A stretch of 64,000 bases of DNA, from assembly GCF_000152725.1 (NCBI RefSeq), contig NZ_CH724131.1:219015-283014 (forward strand). The letters are read 5' to 3'. Position 1 is the first letter of the stretch, and each line of letters begins with the position of its first letter. Positions 38,004 to 49,294 of the stretch are shown piece by piece. The position numbers were made by a program, and so were the translations under genes. The notes beneath the pieces were generated by a model. It worked only from the letters and a program-made list of their open reading frames with translations, was not told the DNA's origin and ran no database searches. Source of the stretch: Pseudooceanicola batsensis HTCC2597 (lineage in GTDB: Bacteria > Pseudomonadota > Alphaproteobacteria > Rhodobacterales > Rhodobacteraceae).

Positions 38004-38612
38004 CTATACGTCGACAGGTTTGCCGGACAAAAGCTCATTGGCGTTGATAATCGCCTGAGCCATGTCTTCTATCGAAGTTCTCTTGGACATTGCCTGTTTT
38101 CTAATCGTTTCGAAGGCTGCGGCCTCGGAAAACCCGTGCATTTCCATGAGAATCGACTTGGCCTTGGCGATGATCTTCTGGCCGGCCAGCTTCTTTTCCA
38201 GCTTCGCCATTTTCTGCTGCAGGTCGATCTGGCGCTGCTGGCAGTCGCGGGCGACCACCATGTTCGTCATGATGCCGAAGCTCCGCACCGGCTTGGACGT
38301 CACCGCGACCGCGCCGAGTTCGAGAACGAGTTCCAGCATGGCGGGGTTCTCGTAATCGATCACCGCTATGATCGCGGGGGCAGGTTTCTCCGCACGGCGC
38401 AGCATTGCCTTCATCTGCTCCTGGCTGTCGAAGAAGACACCGGCGAAGACCACATCCACCTTGGAGGCAAGCCCCTTCTCGGGAGGCCAGATATGGTCCG
38501 TGCGACATCCGATCCGGCCCAGCTGGTCCAGGATGGTCTGCCCGTTGGCATCCGGCGGGTGCACCACCGCGACGCTCAAACTCCTGAGATCCTTGAGGCG
38601 GATGCGTGCCAT
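38004..38612 (-). CDS. amiR: AmiR/NasT-type ANTAR antitermination regulator
   Basis: A 202-residue protein. Residues about 10-125 form a pseudo-receiver (SLSVAVVHPPDANGQTILDQL; no complete phospho-acceptor set). A coiled coil follows (RQIDLQQKMAKLEKKLAGQK, about 130-150), then the ANTAR RNA-binding domain (KAKSILMEMHGFSEAAAFETIRKQAM...). AmiR in Pseudomonas prevents termination in the amidase leader when released by AmiC. The ATG at 38612 overlaps the amiC stop by one base; a GTG one codon upstream is possible. It directly precedes the urtA leader with its candidate terminator. Confidence 0.92.
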   Translation of the reverse strand: MARIRLKDLRSLSVAVVHPPDANGQTILDQLGRIGCRTDHIWPPEKGLASKVDVVFAGVFFDSQEQMKAMLRRAEKPAPAIIAVIDYENPAMLELVLELGAVAVTSKPVRSFGIMTNMVVARDCQQRQIDLQQKMAKLEKKLAGQKIIAKAKSILMEMHGFSEAAAFETIRKQAMSKRTSIEDMAQAIINANELLSGKPVDV

Positions 38613-39763
38613 CACCTACCGCCTCCCTTCGCCTTCGCGAAACTGACCGGGTCGTCATGTTCGACGAGATAGGGCTCGGGCGCTTCCGGCGCGCTGGTTT
38701 CGCGGACGACCTCGAACTCCCCCTTGCCGTCGACCAGCCCGACCCGTGGCCAGAGATAGGTGTGGTGGTTCACGGCATCCACACGCACCGGCCCCTGTGG
38801 CGCCTCGAACGAGAAGGTCGGCAAGGCCTTGAGCAGGTCCCTCCGGCTGGTCCCGTCCACCCGCCGCACGGCCTCGGCAAACATGCGCACCTGGATATAC
38901 GCGGCCTCGACTTCGGCCGAGATCGGTTGGTCGGGCCCGAACAGCGCGCGGTACGCGGCCACGAACCGGGCGTTGGCAGGTGTCCGGAGCACGCTGAAAT
39001 ACGGCGCGGCCTTGACGTTCCCGACCGAGGCGTCCAGTCCCGCGGCCAGGCTCTCGGGTTCCCCGAAGGTGAGCGAGGCGATCGGCCGGACCGTCCGGTC
39101 GAAACCCGCGGCGTCGTAGGCGCGGTAAAAGTCGACGGCGCCCTGCCCGACCACGTTGGAGAAGACCGTCACGGGACCCGCGGCGCGGATCCGGTCGATT
39201 ACCCGGTCGATTTCCTCTCTGGTGGAAGAGAGCGGTATGTAGACCTCGTCCACGACCTCGGCGCCCCGGTTCGACAGGAGGTCCCGCATGATCCTGTTGG
39301 ATTCGTATGGAAAGATGTAATTCGAACCGACGAAGAAATACCGCGGCTCGTAGGTTTCGACCAGATAGTCCGCCAGCATCCGGGCGTTCTGATTGGGCGC
39401 GGCGCCCGAATAGATGCAGCCTTCGACATATTCGAAGCCCTCGTAGAGCGTGGGGTAGAACAGCAGGCTCTGCCGCGCCTCGACCTCGGGCAGGACCGCC
39501 TTGCGGGTGGACGACATGTAGCAGCCGAACAGCGCATCCACTCCGTCGTCCAGCAGCCGCGCGGCCTCGGACTTGAAGAGATGCGGATTGGACTGCGGGT
39601 TGCTGTCCGCGACGCGCAGCTCTTCCCCGAGCAGACCGCCTTCTGCGTTGATCTCTTGAACAGCGAGCAGGGCGCCCTGTCGCTGTGCGACCTCGATGAC
39701 GGAGGTCACGCCCGTGCGCGAATAGAGAAAGCCGATTGTGACCGGCGCTTTCGAAGAAGCCAT
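38612..39763 (-). CDS. amiC: AmiC-like amide/urea sensor (negative regulator of AmiR)
   Basis: A 383-residue Peripla_BP_5-fold protein without a signal peptide, so it is cytoplasmic, as expected of AmiC. It begins VTIGFLYSRTGVTSVIEVA and contains FYPTLYEGFEYVEGCIYSGAAPNQ and FFVGSNYIFPYESNRI-type segments shared with UrtA. AmiC binds a small amide and releases AmiR. It lies first in the minus-strand array and overlaps amiR. A ribosome site is not obvious before the ATG. The inducer could be an amide or urea. Confidence 0.9.
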   Translation of the reverse strand: MASSKAPVTIGFLYSRTGVTSVIEVAQRQGALLAVQEINAEGGLLGEELRVADSNPQSNPHLFKSEAARLLDDGVDALFGCYMSSTRKAVLPEVEARQSLLFYPTLYEGFEYVEGCIYSGAAPNQNARMLADYLVETYEPRYFFVGSNYIFPYESNRIMRDLLSNRGAEVVDEVYIPLSSTREEIDRVIDRIRAAGPVTVFSNVVGQGAVDFYRAYDAAGFDRTVRPIASLTFGEPESLAAGLDASVGNVKAAPYFSVLRTPANARFVAAYRALFGPDQPISAEVEAAYIQVRMFAEAVRRVDGTSRRDLLKALPTFSFEAPQGPVRVDAVNHHTYLWPRVGLVDGKGEFEVVRETSAPEAPEPYLVEHDDPVSFAKAKGGGR

Positions 39764-40131
39764 TCAGTTGTCTTTCGTCAGTTCTTCACCCCCCGGTCAG
39801 ACGATGAGGGCGGAGCAATCGGTCACGGGAAAATCGTACCGTGAGGCAGATGACTGCACAAGCGGCGACGGGGTCCCGCGACCGCGCTGGCGCGACGAAC
39901 GCTTAATCCGGTTGCGAATCCGGAGGTGTCCCCGGCCGGACGAAGCACCGAGGGAGCTTGGAGGTAAATCAGAGCACGAGCTGCGAGAGGGTCAGACGCG
40001 ACGGCGGGGACCGCGCGGCGTCCCCATCTTCCGCGCGCCGCGCCGCCGGCACGCGTGCTCGTGCACCCTGCGGCGGGCACGAGCCGCGCCTGCCCCGTCA
40101 AGCGAGGTGGCGCGTCAATGCGAGCGGTTCC
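39764..40131. other. 368-bp region between guaB and amiC
   Basis: Both flanking genes are on the minus strand, so this holds the guaB 3' end and the amiC promoter. A stem with 8-bp arms (GCTCGTGC 40057-40064, GCACGAGC 40077-40084; 12-nt loop) 48 bp after the guaB stop may end guaB transcription, although no U-tract follows. A further copy of GCACGAGC is at 39974-39981. Nearer amiC a small stem TCCGG/CCGGA is present, but no double-hexaloop ANTAR leader was recognised. No gene seen. Confidence 0.45.
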
Positions 40132-42100
<1,969 letters not shown>

Positions 42101-44440
42101 TCAGGGGGCGGCGGCCTTGAGCGCATGAGACACCGGGGCCAGGGCAACGCGCCCCGCCCGGTCGGCCAGACCCCAGACCAGCAGCGCCTCGATCGTTTCG
42201 GGGCGCAGGCGGGCGACGAGGATCACCTGCCCCTCGATCCCCGCCTTGAAGGCGGAATTGTCGAGGAAACGGCGGATCACCGTGGCGCTCTGCCCCTCGC
42301 TGTCGAGGTCGCGGAAGACCGTGGCCGCGGGCACTCCCCGGCGGGTCGCGAGCTTGCGAGCGGTGTCGAGGCCTTCGGGAAAGAGCAGCAGGCCGTGGCC
42401 GCTCTCTTCGAGGATCGCGGCGAGCCGTTCGCCCATGGCGCGCCCGGACTGCAGCCCGCGCCCGGGGGTCTCGATCACCCCGACGACCTGGTCGAGGCGG
42501 GTGAACCAGTCCCCGGCGGCGGCCTCGAGATCGGCCGGCGTCGCACCGGCGGGCACACCGGCGAGGGCCAGCACCTCGTAACCGCCTTCCCGGTAGCGGC
42601 GCATCGCCTCGGGCGCGTCGGGGCGCGTCACGGGGATGGCGATGGACAGGGGATAGGGGAAATCCGCAGGCAGGCTGGCGTCGCCCCGGCCGTCGTCGAT
42701 CAGCACGATCGACACCAGGGGCATGTCCGCAGGGTTGTCGAACGGCTGGGCGAACCGGTCGATCGGCGGGCCGACCGCTTCGGGCGCCGCCCCGGCGCTT
42801 GCATCGGGGGCGGCATCGGGATCGGAGAGAGGCACCACGGGCGCGGTTTCGACCAGCCGGAGGGCCGGCTCGCCAGGCATGGCCGGACGGGGGTCCACCG
42901 CGCCGCTGTCCGGGGCGGTCCGGGCCGCTCGCTGTGCGAGGCCCGGGTCTTCGGTCACGGGGTCTTCGGTCACGGGGTCTTCGGTCACGGGGGCGGACGG
43001 TCTGGGCGCGGCCTCATCCGTCTGGGTGGCCGAAGCGGGCGCATCGGGGGCGAGCCCGGCGACGGTCGCCGACGGGTCTTCGTCCGCGGCCTCTTGGGAG
43101 TCGGTCCCCTGGACGGAGGGCGCGGCGAGCGGGGCGTCGCCCGCCTCGGAGGCGGGGGCCGTGCCGGCCGCGGGGGGTACAGGTGCCCCGGAGGATGCAT
43201 CGGATGCCGGGGCGGGCGCATCAGGAGCGCTCTCCCGCCACTCGGCTATCGTGGCCGAGGCAGGCGCGTCGCGGGCGGCGTCTCCGGCTTCCGCGACCGG
43301 AGGCGAGGCGGGTTCGCCGGATGCGGGCTCCTCGACCCCGGCAACGGGGCCCGGCGCGGGCCGTTCGGGGGCGGGCTCCTCGGCTTCGGCGCCGGCCGGC
43401 GAGACCGGCGGTTCCGGCGAGGTTTCTCCGCTCAGGACGACGGGTGCGGTGGCAGGGGCGTCGGAGCCGTCACCGGTCGAAGTGCCGGAGGTCGTTTCGT
43501 CCGGCGCTTCGCCGGTCGGCACCGCCCCAGTGGCGGCTTCGGGGGGGGCGTCGGCCGCGGACTCCGACTGGATCGTCGGAGCGGGCGGCAGAGCGTCGGC
43601 GCCCCCGGTGGCACCAACGCGGCCCGGACCGGAGGAAGTTCGCTCCGTGACGCGCTCCGTGACGCGATTTGGGGCGGCCTCCGGCGACTGCGGGACCGGG
43701 CGGGATGCACCGTCCCGCGCGGCGATCTGCGGCGCCTCGGGGGCGGCCGGGTCTGCCGGCGCCACCGGCTCGGCCACGGGGTCGGCGGGGGCGGCCGGAT
43801 CGGGCCCCGGCGCCTCGGAAGTGGGGCCGGTTCCGGCCGGCGCGGTCCCGGACAGACGCTCCGGGGCAACCGGGTCCGGTTGCGGCATCGGCAGATCCGT
43901 CACCGGCGTCTCCGGCGTGATCGCGGCGTCGTCCAGGTCGCCGGAGGGGAAGCCGGTCACTTCCTCGCCGGGGTCCGCCCGCGGCGGCTGGGGCGTGGCA
44001 CGCGAGGCTTCCGGCTCGGACTCGGCGGCGGGCGCGGCGGGGGGCATCGCCAGCGGGCTCGGCAACACGGGATCCGCCTCGGCCGGGGTCGGCAGACTGT
44101 CGCCCGGCGCGGGGGCCGGCGCATCGCCCAGGCCGGCGTCGGGGGCCGTCAGGGCCGGCGGCTCGACCGATTGCAGCGCCTCGCCCGCCAGGGCCAGGTC
44201 GTCGCCCTCGGGCGGTTCCGGTCGCACGGCATCGCCCCGGTCCGGCTTGCTGATCGGCGCGGGCCGCAGCGCCGGCATGTCGTCGCGCGCATCGCCGAAG
44301 GCCGAGGTCGCGGGCACGTCCGGCGTGGCGGTTTCGGGCGGCGCGTCGCCCGGGACCGGCACGCTGAGCGAGACGACGCCGGCCACGCCCGCGGCCAGGG
44401 CCAGGCCCCAGAGTCCCCCCAGAATGGTTCCGCGTAGCAC
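42101..44440 (-). CDS. divergent polysaccharide deacetylase family protein with long low-complexity linker
   Basis: A 779-residue protein. The start is a GTG at 44440 preceded by AAGGAGAG. Residues 1-25 form a membrane anchor or signal (LRGTILGGLWGLALAAGVAGVVSL, with a short charged start). Residues about 30-540 are a Pro/Ala/Glu/Asp-rich, probably disordered linker, including three perfect 15-bp DNA repeats that encode TEDPV. The folded domain spans about 545-779 (DMPLVSIVLIDDG; VLALAGVPAGATPADLE; SGHGLLLFPEGLDTARKLA), matching the divergent polysaccharide deacetylase (YibQ/DUF610) family. It would act in the periplasm on glycans or the cell wall; activity is unproven and canonical metal ligands are not obvious. 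It is divergent from trpD. Confidence 0.78.
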   Translation of the reverse strand: MLRGTILGGLWGLALAAGVAGVVSLSVPVPGDAPPETATPDVPATSAFGDARDDMPALRPAPISKPDRGDAVRPEPPEGDDLALAGEALQSVEPPALTAPDAGLGDAPAPAPGDSLPTPAEADPVLPSPLAMPPAAPAAESEPEASRATPQPPRADPGEEVTGFPSGDLDDAAITPETPVTDLPMPQPDPVAPERLSGTAPAGTGPTSEAPGPDPAAPADPVAEPVAPADPAAPEAPQIAARDGASRPVPQSPEAAPNRVTERVTERTSSGPGRVGATGGADALPPAPTIQSESAADAPPEAATGAVPTGEAPDETTSGTSTGDGSDAPATAPVVLSGETSPEPPVSPAGAEAEEPAPERPAPGPVAGVEEPASGEPASPPVAEAGDAARDAPASATIAEWRESAPDAPAPASDASSGAPVPPAAGTAPASEAGDAPLAAPSVQGTDSQEAADEDPSATVAGLAPDAPASATQTDEAAPRPSAPVTEDPVTEDPVTEDPGLAQRAARTAPDSGAVDPRPAMPGEPALRLVETAPVVPLSDPDAAPDASAGAAPEAVGPPIDRFAQPFDNPADMPLVSIVLIDDGRGDASLPADFPYPLSIAIPVTRPDAPEAMRRYREGGYEVLALAGVPAGATPADLEAAAGDWFTRLDQVVGVIETPGRGLQSGRAMGERLAAILEESGHGLLLFPEGLDTARKLATRRGVPAATVFRDLDSEGQSATVIRRFLDNSAFKAGIEGQVILVARLRPETIEALLVWGLADRAGRVALAPVSHALKAAAP
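42946..42990 (-). repeat. three perfect 15-bp tandem repeats inside the deacetylase linker
   Basis: Unit GGTCTTCGGTCACGG on the plus strand at 42946, 42961 and 42976; on the coding strand it gives TEDPV repeats. In-frame tandem units of this kind change length by slippage without breaking the frame. Confidence 0.85.
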
Positions 44441-44642
44441 GTTCTGCTCTCCTTCTCGCCGGGGTTGGCCCGGTCGGTCCTTGGCCACCGCCCCTTGACG
44501 CTGGTGCGGGCCGCGGCTCATCTATGGCCGGCACGGCACAGGCGCAAGCAAAAGCCCAAAGGGGTGTGTCGCGGAGCCATGATACCACAACACCCGGTCC
44601 TGACCAGTGGCCGGGATCGCCCGCAGACCGAAAGGGACAAGA

Positions 44643-45671
44643 ATGAGCGACGCGCTGAAACCGATGATCGCCGCGGCGGCGGAACGCCCCCTGACCCGGG
44701 CCGAGGCCGAAGCCGCGTTCGACATCCTTTTCGAGGGCCAGGCGACGCCCGCGCAGATGGGCGGGCTGCTGATGGCGCTGCGGACGCGCGGCGAGACCGT
44801 CGACGAATACGCCGCCGCGGCGCATGTGATGCGGGCCAAGTGCAACCCCGTCGTCGCCCCGGCCGGCGCCATGGACATCGTCGGCACGGGCGGGGACGGA
44901 AAGGGCACGCTGAACATCTCGACCGCGACCGCCTTCGTCGTGGCGGGGGCCGGGGTGGTGGTGGCCAAGCACGGCAACCGGAACCTGTCGTCCAGGTCTG
45001 GCGCGGCCGACGCGCTCGGCCAGATGGGGGTCGAGGTGATGGTCGGCACGCATGTGGTTGAGCAGGCGCTGTCCGAGGCGGGGATCGGGTTCATGATGGC
45101 GCCGATGCATCACCCGGCGATCCGCCACGTCATGCCCGTCCGGCAGGAGCTGGGCACGCGGACGATGTTCAACATCCTGGGGCCGCTGACCAATCCCGCC
45201 GGGGTGAAACGCCAGCTGACCGGAGCCTTCTCGCGCGCGTTGATCCGGCCGATGGCCGAGACGCTCGGGGCGCTCGGGGCGGAACGGGCCTGGCTGGTCC
45301 ACGGGTCGGACGGGACGGACGAGCTGACCATCACGGGGGTCAGCTGGATCGCCGCGCTCGAGGAGGACGGCTCGGTCCGCGAGACCGAGCTGCACCCCGA
45401 GGAGGCCGGCCTGCCGGTGCATCCGTTCGAGGCGATCCTCGGCGGGACACCCCGCGAGAACGGTCGGGCGTTCCGCGGGCTGCTGGCGGGCGAGGCCTCG
45501 GCCTATCGCGATGCCGTGCTGCTGAACGCGGCCGCGGCGCTGGTGGTGGCGGGCAAGGTCGGCGACCTGCGCGAGGGCGTGGCGCTGGCGGCCGACAGCA
45601 TCGACAGCGGCCAGGCCCTCGCCAAGATCGAGGCGCTGGCGCGGATCACTTCCTCCGCCACCGCCGAGTGA
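44643..45671 (+). CDS. trpD: anthranilate phosphoribosyltransferase
   Basis: A 342-residue TrpD transferring phosphoribosyl to anthranilate in tryptophan synthesis. The signature [19 protein letters not shown] (about 80-98) binds [21 protein letters not shown] carries the KHGN and SS-GAAD motifs; [20 protein letters not shown] and [11 protein letters not shown] follow. The start at 44643 gives the usual N-terminus ([19 protein letters not shown]). No trpG is adjacent upstream; the neighbour is the divergent deacetylase gene. It heads the operon trpD-ung-trpC-moaC-moeA, with ung 10 bp downstream. Confidence 0.97.
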   Translation: MSDALKPMIAAAAERPLTRAEAEAAFDILFEGQATPAQMGGLLMALRTRGETVDEYAAAAHVMRAKCNPVVAPAGAMDIVGTGGDGKGTLNISTATAFVVAGAGVVVAKHGNRNLSSRSGAADALGQMGVEVMVGTHVVEQALSEAGIGFMMAPMHHPAIRHVMPVRQELGTRTMFNILGPLTNPAGVKRQLTGAFSRALIRPMAETLGALGAERAWLVHGSDGTDELTITGVSWIAALEEDGSVRETELHPEEAGLPVHPFEAILGGTPRENGRAFRGLLAGEASAYRDAVLLNAAAALVVAGKVGDLREGVALAADSIDSGQALAKIEALARITSSATAE

Positions 45672-45681
45672 TTTACCGGAC

Positions 45682-46326
45682 ATGAGCGCGCCGCCCTCCG
45701 CCTGGTCCGACCTCGCCTTCTTCCGCGAGGATTATCCGCGCATCGCCGCAGCGACGGCGGGGACCGACATCCTGCCCCCCGCCGCGCAGCGCTTTGCCGC
45801 CCTCGACCTGACACCGCCGGACGCGACGCGGGTCGTCATCCTGGGCCAGGATCCCTATCCGACGCCGGGCCATGCCAACGGCCTCGCCTTTTCGGTGGCG
45901 CCGGATGTGCGCCCCCTGCCCCGGTCGCTGTCCAACATCTTCCAGGAGCTGGAGGACGATCTGGGCGACCGGCCCGCCACCGGCGATCTCTCGTCCTGGG
46001 CGCGGCAGGGCGTGCTGCTGCTCAACACCGCGCTCAGCGTGCCGGCGGGCCGGGCCGGGGGCCATGCAAAGCTGGGCTGGTCCGGGCTGACCCGGCAGGT
46101 GCTCGGCCGGCTGGGCGACCGGCCCCGGGCCTTCCTGCTCTGGGGCGGTCACGCCCAGGGGTTCCGCGATCACATCCGGGGCGGCGACCACCTGATCCTC
46201 GCCTCGCCGCATCCCTCGCCCCTCTCGGCGCGGCGGGGATTTTTCGGCTCGCGGCCATTTTCAAGCGTGAACAACTGGCTTAAGCAACGGGGAGAGCCCC
46301 CGATCGATTGGATCACCAGCGCATGA
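45682..46326 (+). CDS. ung: family 1 uracil-DNA glycosylase
   Basis: A 214-residue UDG removing uracil from DNA. The water-activating motif GQDPYP (55-60, Asp57) and the DNA-intercalating loop HPSPLSA (177-183) are intact, as are LLLNTALSV and LLWGGHAQG. Length is normal for Ung. It lies between trpD (10 bp upstream) and trpC (4-bp ATGA overlap), so it is co-translated with tryptophan genes. That position is unusual; ung is normally unlinked to trp. Confidence 0.95.
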   Translation: MSAPPSAWSDLAFFREDYPRIAAATAGTDILPPAAQRFAALDLTPPDATRVVILGQDPYPTPGHANGLAFSVAPDVRPLPRSLSNIFQELEDDLGDRPATGDLSSWARQGVLLLNTALSVPAGRAGGHAKLGWSGLTRQVLGRLGDRPRAFLLWGGHAQGFRDHIRGGDHLILASPHPSPLSARRGFFGSRPFSSVNNWLKQRGEPPIDWITSA

Positions 46327-47147
46327 CCGACACCGTCCTCGACCGCATCAAGGCCTACAAGCTCGACGAGATCGCCGCGGACAAGGAGGCGACCCCCCTC
46401 GCCGATGTCGAGGCCGCCGCCCGCAGCGCGCCCGCGGTCCGCCCCTTCGCCGAAGCCCTGCACGAGGCGATGCGCGAAGGCTACGGCCTGATCGCCGAGA
46501 TCAAGAAGGCGTCGCCCTCCAAGGGTCTGATCCGCGAGGATTTCGACCCCGCGACCCTCGCCGCCGCCTATGCCGAGGGCGGCGCCACCTGCCTGTCGGT
46601 CCTGACCGACACGCCCAGTTTCCAGGGGGCCAAGGATTATCTCACCGCCGCCCGCGAGGCCTGCGAGCTTCCGGTGCTGCGCAAGGACTTCATGTACGAC
46701 ACCTATCAGGTGGCCGAGGCGCGCGCGCTCGGCGCCGACTGCATCCTGCTGATCATGGCCTCGCTCGAGGACGGTCAGGCGGCCGAGCTCGAGGCGGCGG
46801 CGCAGGACTGGGGCATGGACGTGCTGATAGAGGTGCACGACGAGGCCGAGCTGGAGCGCGCGTCGCAACTCCAGTCCCGCCTGATCGGCATCAACAACCG
46901 CGACCTCCGGACCTTCGAGACCTCGCTCGACGTCACGCGCAAGCTGACCCGGCTGGCGCCCGAGGACCGGATCATCGTGTCGGAAAGCGGGCTGTCGACC
47001 TCCGAGGACCTGGCAGATATCGCGCGCTACGGCGCCCGCTGCTTCCTCATCGGCGAAAGCCTGATGCGCGAGGCCGACGTGGCCGCGGCCACGCGCGCGC
47101 TGCTGGCCACCCCGCTGGGGGGCATGGGTCAGGGGGCCGGTCTGTGA
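46323..47147 (+). CDS. trpC: indole-3-glycerol phosphate synthase
   Basis: A 274-residue TIM-barrel TrpC. Features are [19 protein letters not shown] (Lys/phosphate region), [28 protein letters not shown] (catalytic Lys) and [12 protein letters not shown], then [12 protein letters not shown]. It is separate from TrpF. Start 46323 overlaps the ung stop; the stop overlaps the moaC GTG start by GTGA. Confidence 0.97.
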   Translation: MTDTVLDRIKAYKLDEIAADKEATPLADVEAAARSAPAVRPFAEALHEAMREGYGLIAEIKKASPSKGLIREDFDPATLAAAYAEGGATCLSVLTDTPSFQGAKDYLTAAREACELPVLRKDFMYDTYQVAEARALGADCILLIMASLEDGQAAELEAAAQDWGMDVLIEVHDEAELERASQLQSRLIGINNRDLRTFETSLDVTRKLTRLAPEDRIIVSESGLSTSEDLADIARYGARCFLIGESLMREADVAAATRALLATPLGGMGQGAGL

Positions 47148-47620
47148 GCCTGACGCATTTCGACAAGGCGGGCCGGGCGCATATGGTCGACGTGTCGGAC
47201 AAGGACGACACCGACCGCATCGCCGTCGCCGTCTGTCACGTCCGGATGCTCTCCGAGACGCTGTCGCTGATCGAAAGCGGCACGGCGGAAAAGGGCGACG
47301 TGCTGGGGATCGCCCGGCTGGCGGGGATCATGGGGGCCAAGAAGACGGCCGAGCTGATCCCGCTCTGCCATCCGCTGCCGATCACCCGGGTCACGGTCGA
47401 TCTGGCCCCGGATGCCGGCCTGCCCGGCGTGCGGATCGAGGCGACGGTGAAGACCACCGGCAAGACCGGGGTCGAGATGGAGGCCCTGACCGCCGCCTCG
47501 ACCGCCGCGCTCACGATCTACGACATGTGCAAGGCCGTGGATCGCGGGATGGAGGTCGGCGGGCTGCATGTCGCGCTGAAGGACGGCGGCAAGTCCGGGC
47601 GCTACGAGGCCGGCGCGTGA
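47144..47620 (+). CDS. moaC: cyclic pyranopterin monophosphate synthase MoaC
   Basis: A 158-residue MoaC acting after MoaA in molybdenum-cofactor synthesis. Features are [20 protein letters not shown] at the start, the active-site segment [17 protein letters not shown], and [25 protein letters not shown] with the conserved acidic residues. GTG start at 47144 overlaps the trpC stop; its stop overlaps the moeA GTG start. Linkage of moaC-moeA to trp genes is common in Rhodobacterales. Confidence 0.96.
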   Translation: MSLTHFDKAGRAHMVDVSDKDDTDRIAVAVCHVRMLSETLSLIESGTAEKGDVLGIARLAGIMGAKKTAELIPLCHPLPITRVTVDLAPDAGLPGVRIEATVKTTGKTGVEMEALTAASTAALTIYDMCKAVDRGMEVGGLHVALKDGGKSGRYEAGA

Positions 47621-48801
47621 TATCGGTCGACGAGGCGCTGGACCGGCTCTTCGGGCTGTCCGTACCGCTCGGGGCCGAAGAGGTTCCGCTGACCGAAGCG
47701 AACCGCCGGGTGCTCGCCAGGGCGGTCGAGGCCCGCCGCGACCAGCCGCCCTTCGCCGGGTCCGCCATGGATGGCTACGCCCTGCGCGAGGCGGAGCTGG
47801 CGACCGGCGCGGTCTTCGAGGTCATCGGCGAATCCGCCGCCGGCGCACGCTTTGCCGGACCGGTCGGCGCGGGCCAGGCGGTGCGCATCTTCACCGGCGC
47901 CCCGATGCCCGAGGGCGCCGACCGCGTGGTGATCCAGGAGGACGTGCGCCGCGAGGGCGACCGCATCACGGTGACCGGCGACTATGGCAGCGGCCGCAAC
48001 GTCCGGCCCGCCGGCGGCGACTTCCGGACAGGGGACCGGGTCGCGGCGCCGCGCCTGCTCTCGCCCGCCGATGTCGCGCTGCTGGCGGCGATGAACATTC
48101 CGCGCGTGCCGGTGACCCGCCGGCCGCGCGTGGCGCTGATCGCGACCGGCAACGAACTGGTGCAGCCCGGCGAGACACCCGGACCCGACCAGATCGTCGC
48201 CTCGAATTCCTACGGGCTGCACGCCCTGCTGACCGAGGCGGGCGCCGAGGTTCGCCTGTTGCCGATCGCGCGGGACCGGATCGATGCGCTCGAGACGGTC
48301 TTCGCGCTGACGCGCGAAGGTCACGCGCCCGCCGATCTCATCATCACCATCGGCGGCGCCTCGGTCGGCGATCACGACGTCGTGGCGCAGGCGGCGCAGG
48401 GGCTGGGGATGGAGCAGAGCTTCTACAAGGTGGCGATGCGCCCCGGCAAACCGCTGATGGCGGGCCGGATGGGCGACGCGGCGATGATCGGCCTGCCGGG
48501 CAATCCCGTCTCGGCCATGGTCTGCGGCCATGTCTTCGTGGGTCCGGTGATCCGCCACATGCTCGGCCTCGGCGCGGCGCCCGCGCCGCGGCGACGGGCG
48601 CCGCTTGCCGTGGACGTGCCGGCCAACGGGCCGCGCGAACACTACCTCCGGGCGCGGATCGGCCCGGACGGGATCGCCCCCGACGACCGGCAGGACAGCG
48701 CGCTGCTCTCGGTGCTCTCCGGCGCCGGCGCGCTGCTGGTCCGCGCCCCGCACGCCCCGGCGGCACGGGCCGGCGAGACGGTGGACTACCTGCCGCTGTA
48801 A
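47617..48801 (+). CDS. moeA: molybdopterin molybdenumtransferase MoeA
   Basis: A 394-residue MoeA inserting molybdate into adenylated molybdopterin. Features are [14 protein letters not shown] near residue 46, [19 protein letters not shown], the MoCF motif [13 protein letters not shown] and the [13 protein letters not shown] segment. GTG start at 47617 overlaps the moaC stop. The pathway serves molybdoenzymes, possibly including the YdeP-type protein at 1168-3477. It is the last gene of the trpD operon; repeat copy 2 lies 278 bp downstream. Confidence 0.96.
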   Translation: MISVDEALDRLFGLSVPLGAEEVPLTEANRRVLARAVEARRDQPPFAGSAMDGYALREAELATGAVFEVIGESAAGARFAGPVGAGQAVRIFTGAPMPEGADRVVIQEDVRREGDRITVTGDYGSGRNVRPAGGDFRTGDRVAAPRLLSPADVALLAAMNIPRVPVTRRPRVALIATGNELVQPGETPGPDQIVASNSYGLHALLTEAGAEVRLLPIARDRIDALETVFALTREGHAPADLIITIGGASVGDHDVVAQAAQGLGMEQSFYKVAMRPGKPLMAGRMGDAAMIGLPGNPVSAMVCGHVFVGPVIRHMLGLGAAPAPRRRAPLAVDVPANGPREHYLRARIGPDGIAPDDRQDSALLSVLSGAGALLVRAPHAPAARAGETVDYLPL

Positions 48802-49228
48802 GCGCCGCCGCGCCGGCACTCGCGGCCCATCCCGCCGCCTGCGTCAGCCAGCTTGCGGACCGTCGCCTCCGGGGCCCGTCCCTCGAACCCGCCGCCCCCG
48901 AGATCGCCGCCCCGCCCGCGGCCCCGCCGGCCCCCGGGACCCTGCACCGCGTCCAATGCCGGCGAAGACCTCGTTCCGCGCCTCCTCGTCCGCCCGCCGC
49001 TCCTCGCGTCGCCGCCGGAAACGCCGCCCTTGCACCGGTCCTGCCGGGCGCCCCCCCGGAGGCCCCGTCCAGCCCCGTCTTCTTTGGTCCGACAAATATC
49101 CCGGGGGCCGGCCGCAGGCCGGCGGGGCAGAGCCCCTCCGCACTCTCCACCCCGCGCCGTCATCCTCAAGCCGGACCCGAGGATCTCCCCCGCCAGCACC
49201 TCCTGGAACGCGCAAGCAGCCCGCCCGG
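48802..49228. other. non-coding region between moeA and the lexA promoter, includes repeat copy 2
   Basis: 427 bp with no convincing gene. The first ~275 bp are extremely GC-rich with a Pro/Arg-type composition; the structured repeat is at 49080-49136. It resembles the region beyond the deacetylase gene (41763-42100), where the other repeat copy lies at a similar distance from the stop codon. Confidence 0.5.
49080..49136 (+). repeat. structured intergenic repeat, copy 2
   Basis: TTCTTTGGTCCG, then ACAAATATCC and CGGGGG; then a 6-bp stem with GCA triloop (49108-49122, CCGGCC/GGCCGG); then a 5-bp stem with AGA loop (49124-49136, GGGGC/GCCCC). Same order as copy 1, with stem sequences changed but pairing kept. 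Confidence 0.75.
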
Positions 49229-49257
49229 TTGACACAAAACATGAACATGTGTAGAAC
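49229..49257 (+). promoter_or_regulatory. lexA promoter with alphaproteobacterial SOS box
   Basis: -35 TTGACA (49229-49234), 17-bp spacer, -10 TAGAAC (49252-49257). The SOS box GAAC-N7-GAAC (49243-49257) covers the -10, so LexA would block its own promoter. The start codon is at 49295. This box form is specific to alphaproteobacteria. Confidence 0.88.
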
Positions 49258-49294
49258 AAACGGCAATGAAAAGGCCGGACGAGGGAGTAGTGCC

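Noticed and set aside
39764..40056. double-hexaloop ANTAR leader upstream of amiC
   Set aside because: Only small unrelated stems were found; no pair of hexaloops with A1/G4.
48786..49259. minus-strand open frames through the moeA-lexA gap
   Set aside because: They read through the structured repeat and GC-rich spacer with Gly/Arg-rich products; typical spurious frames.
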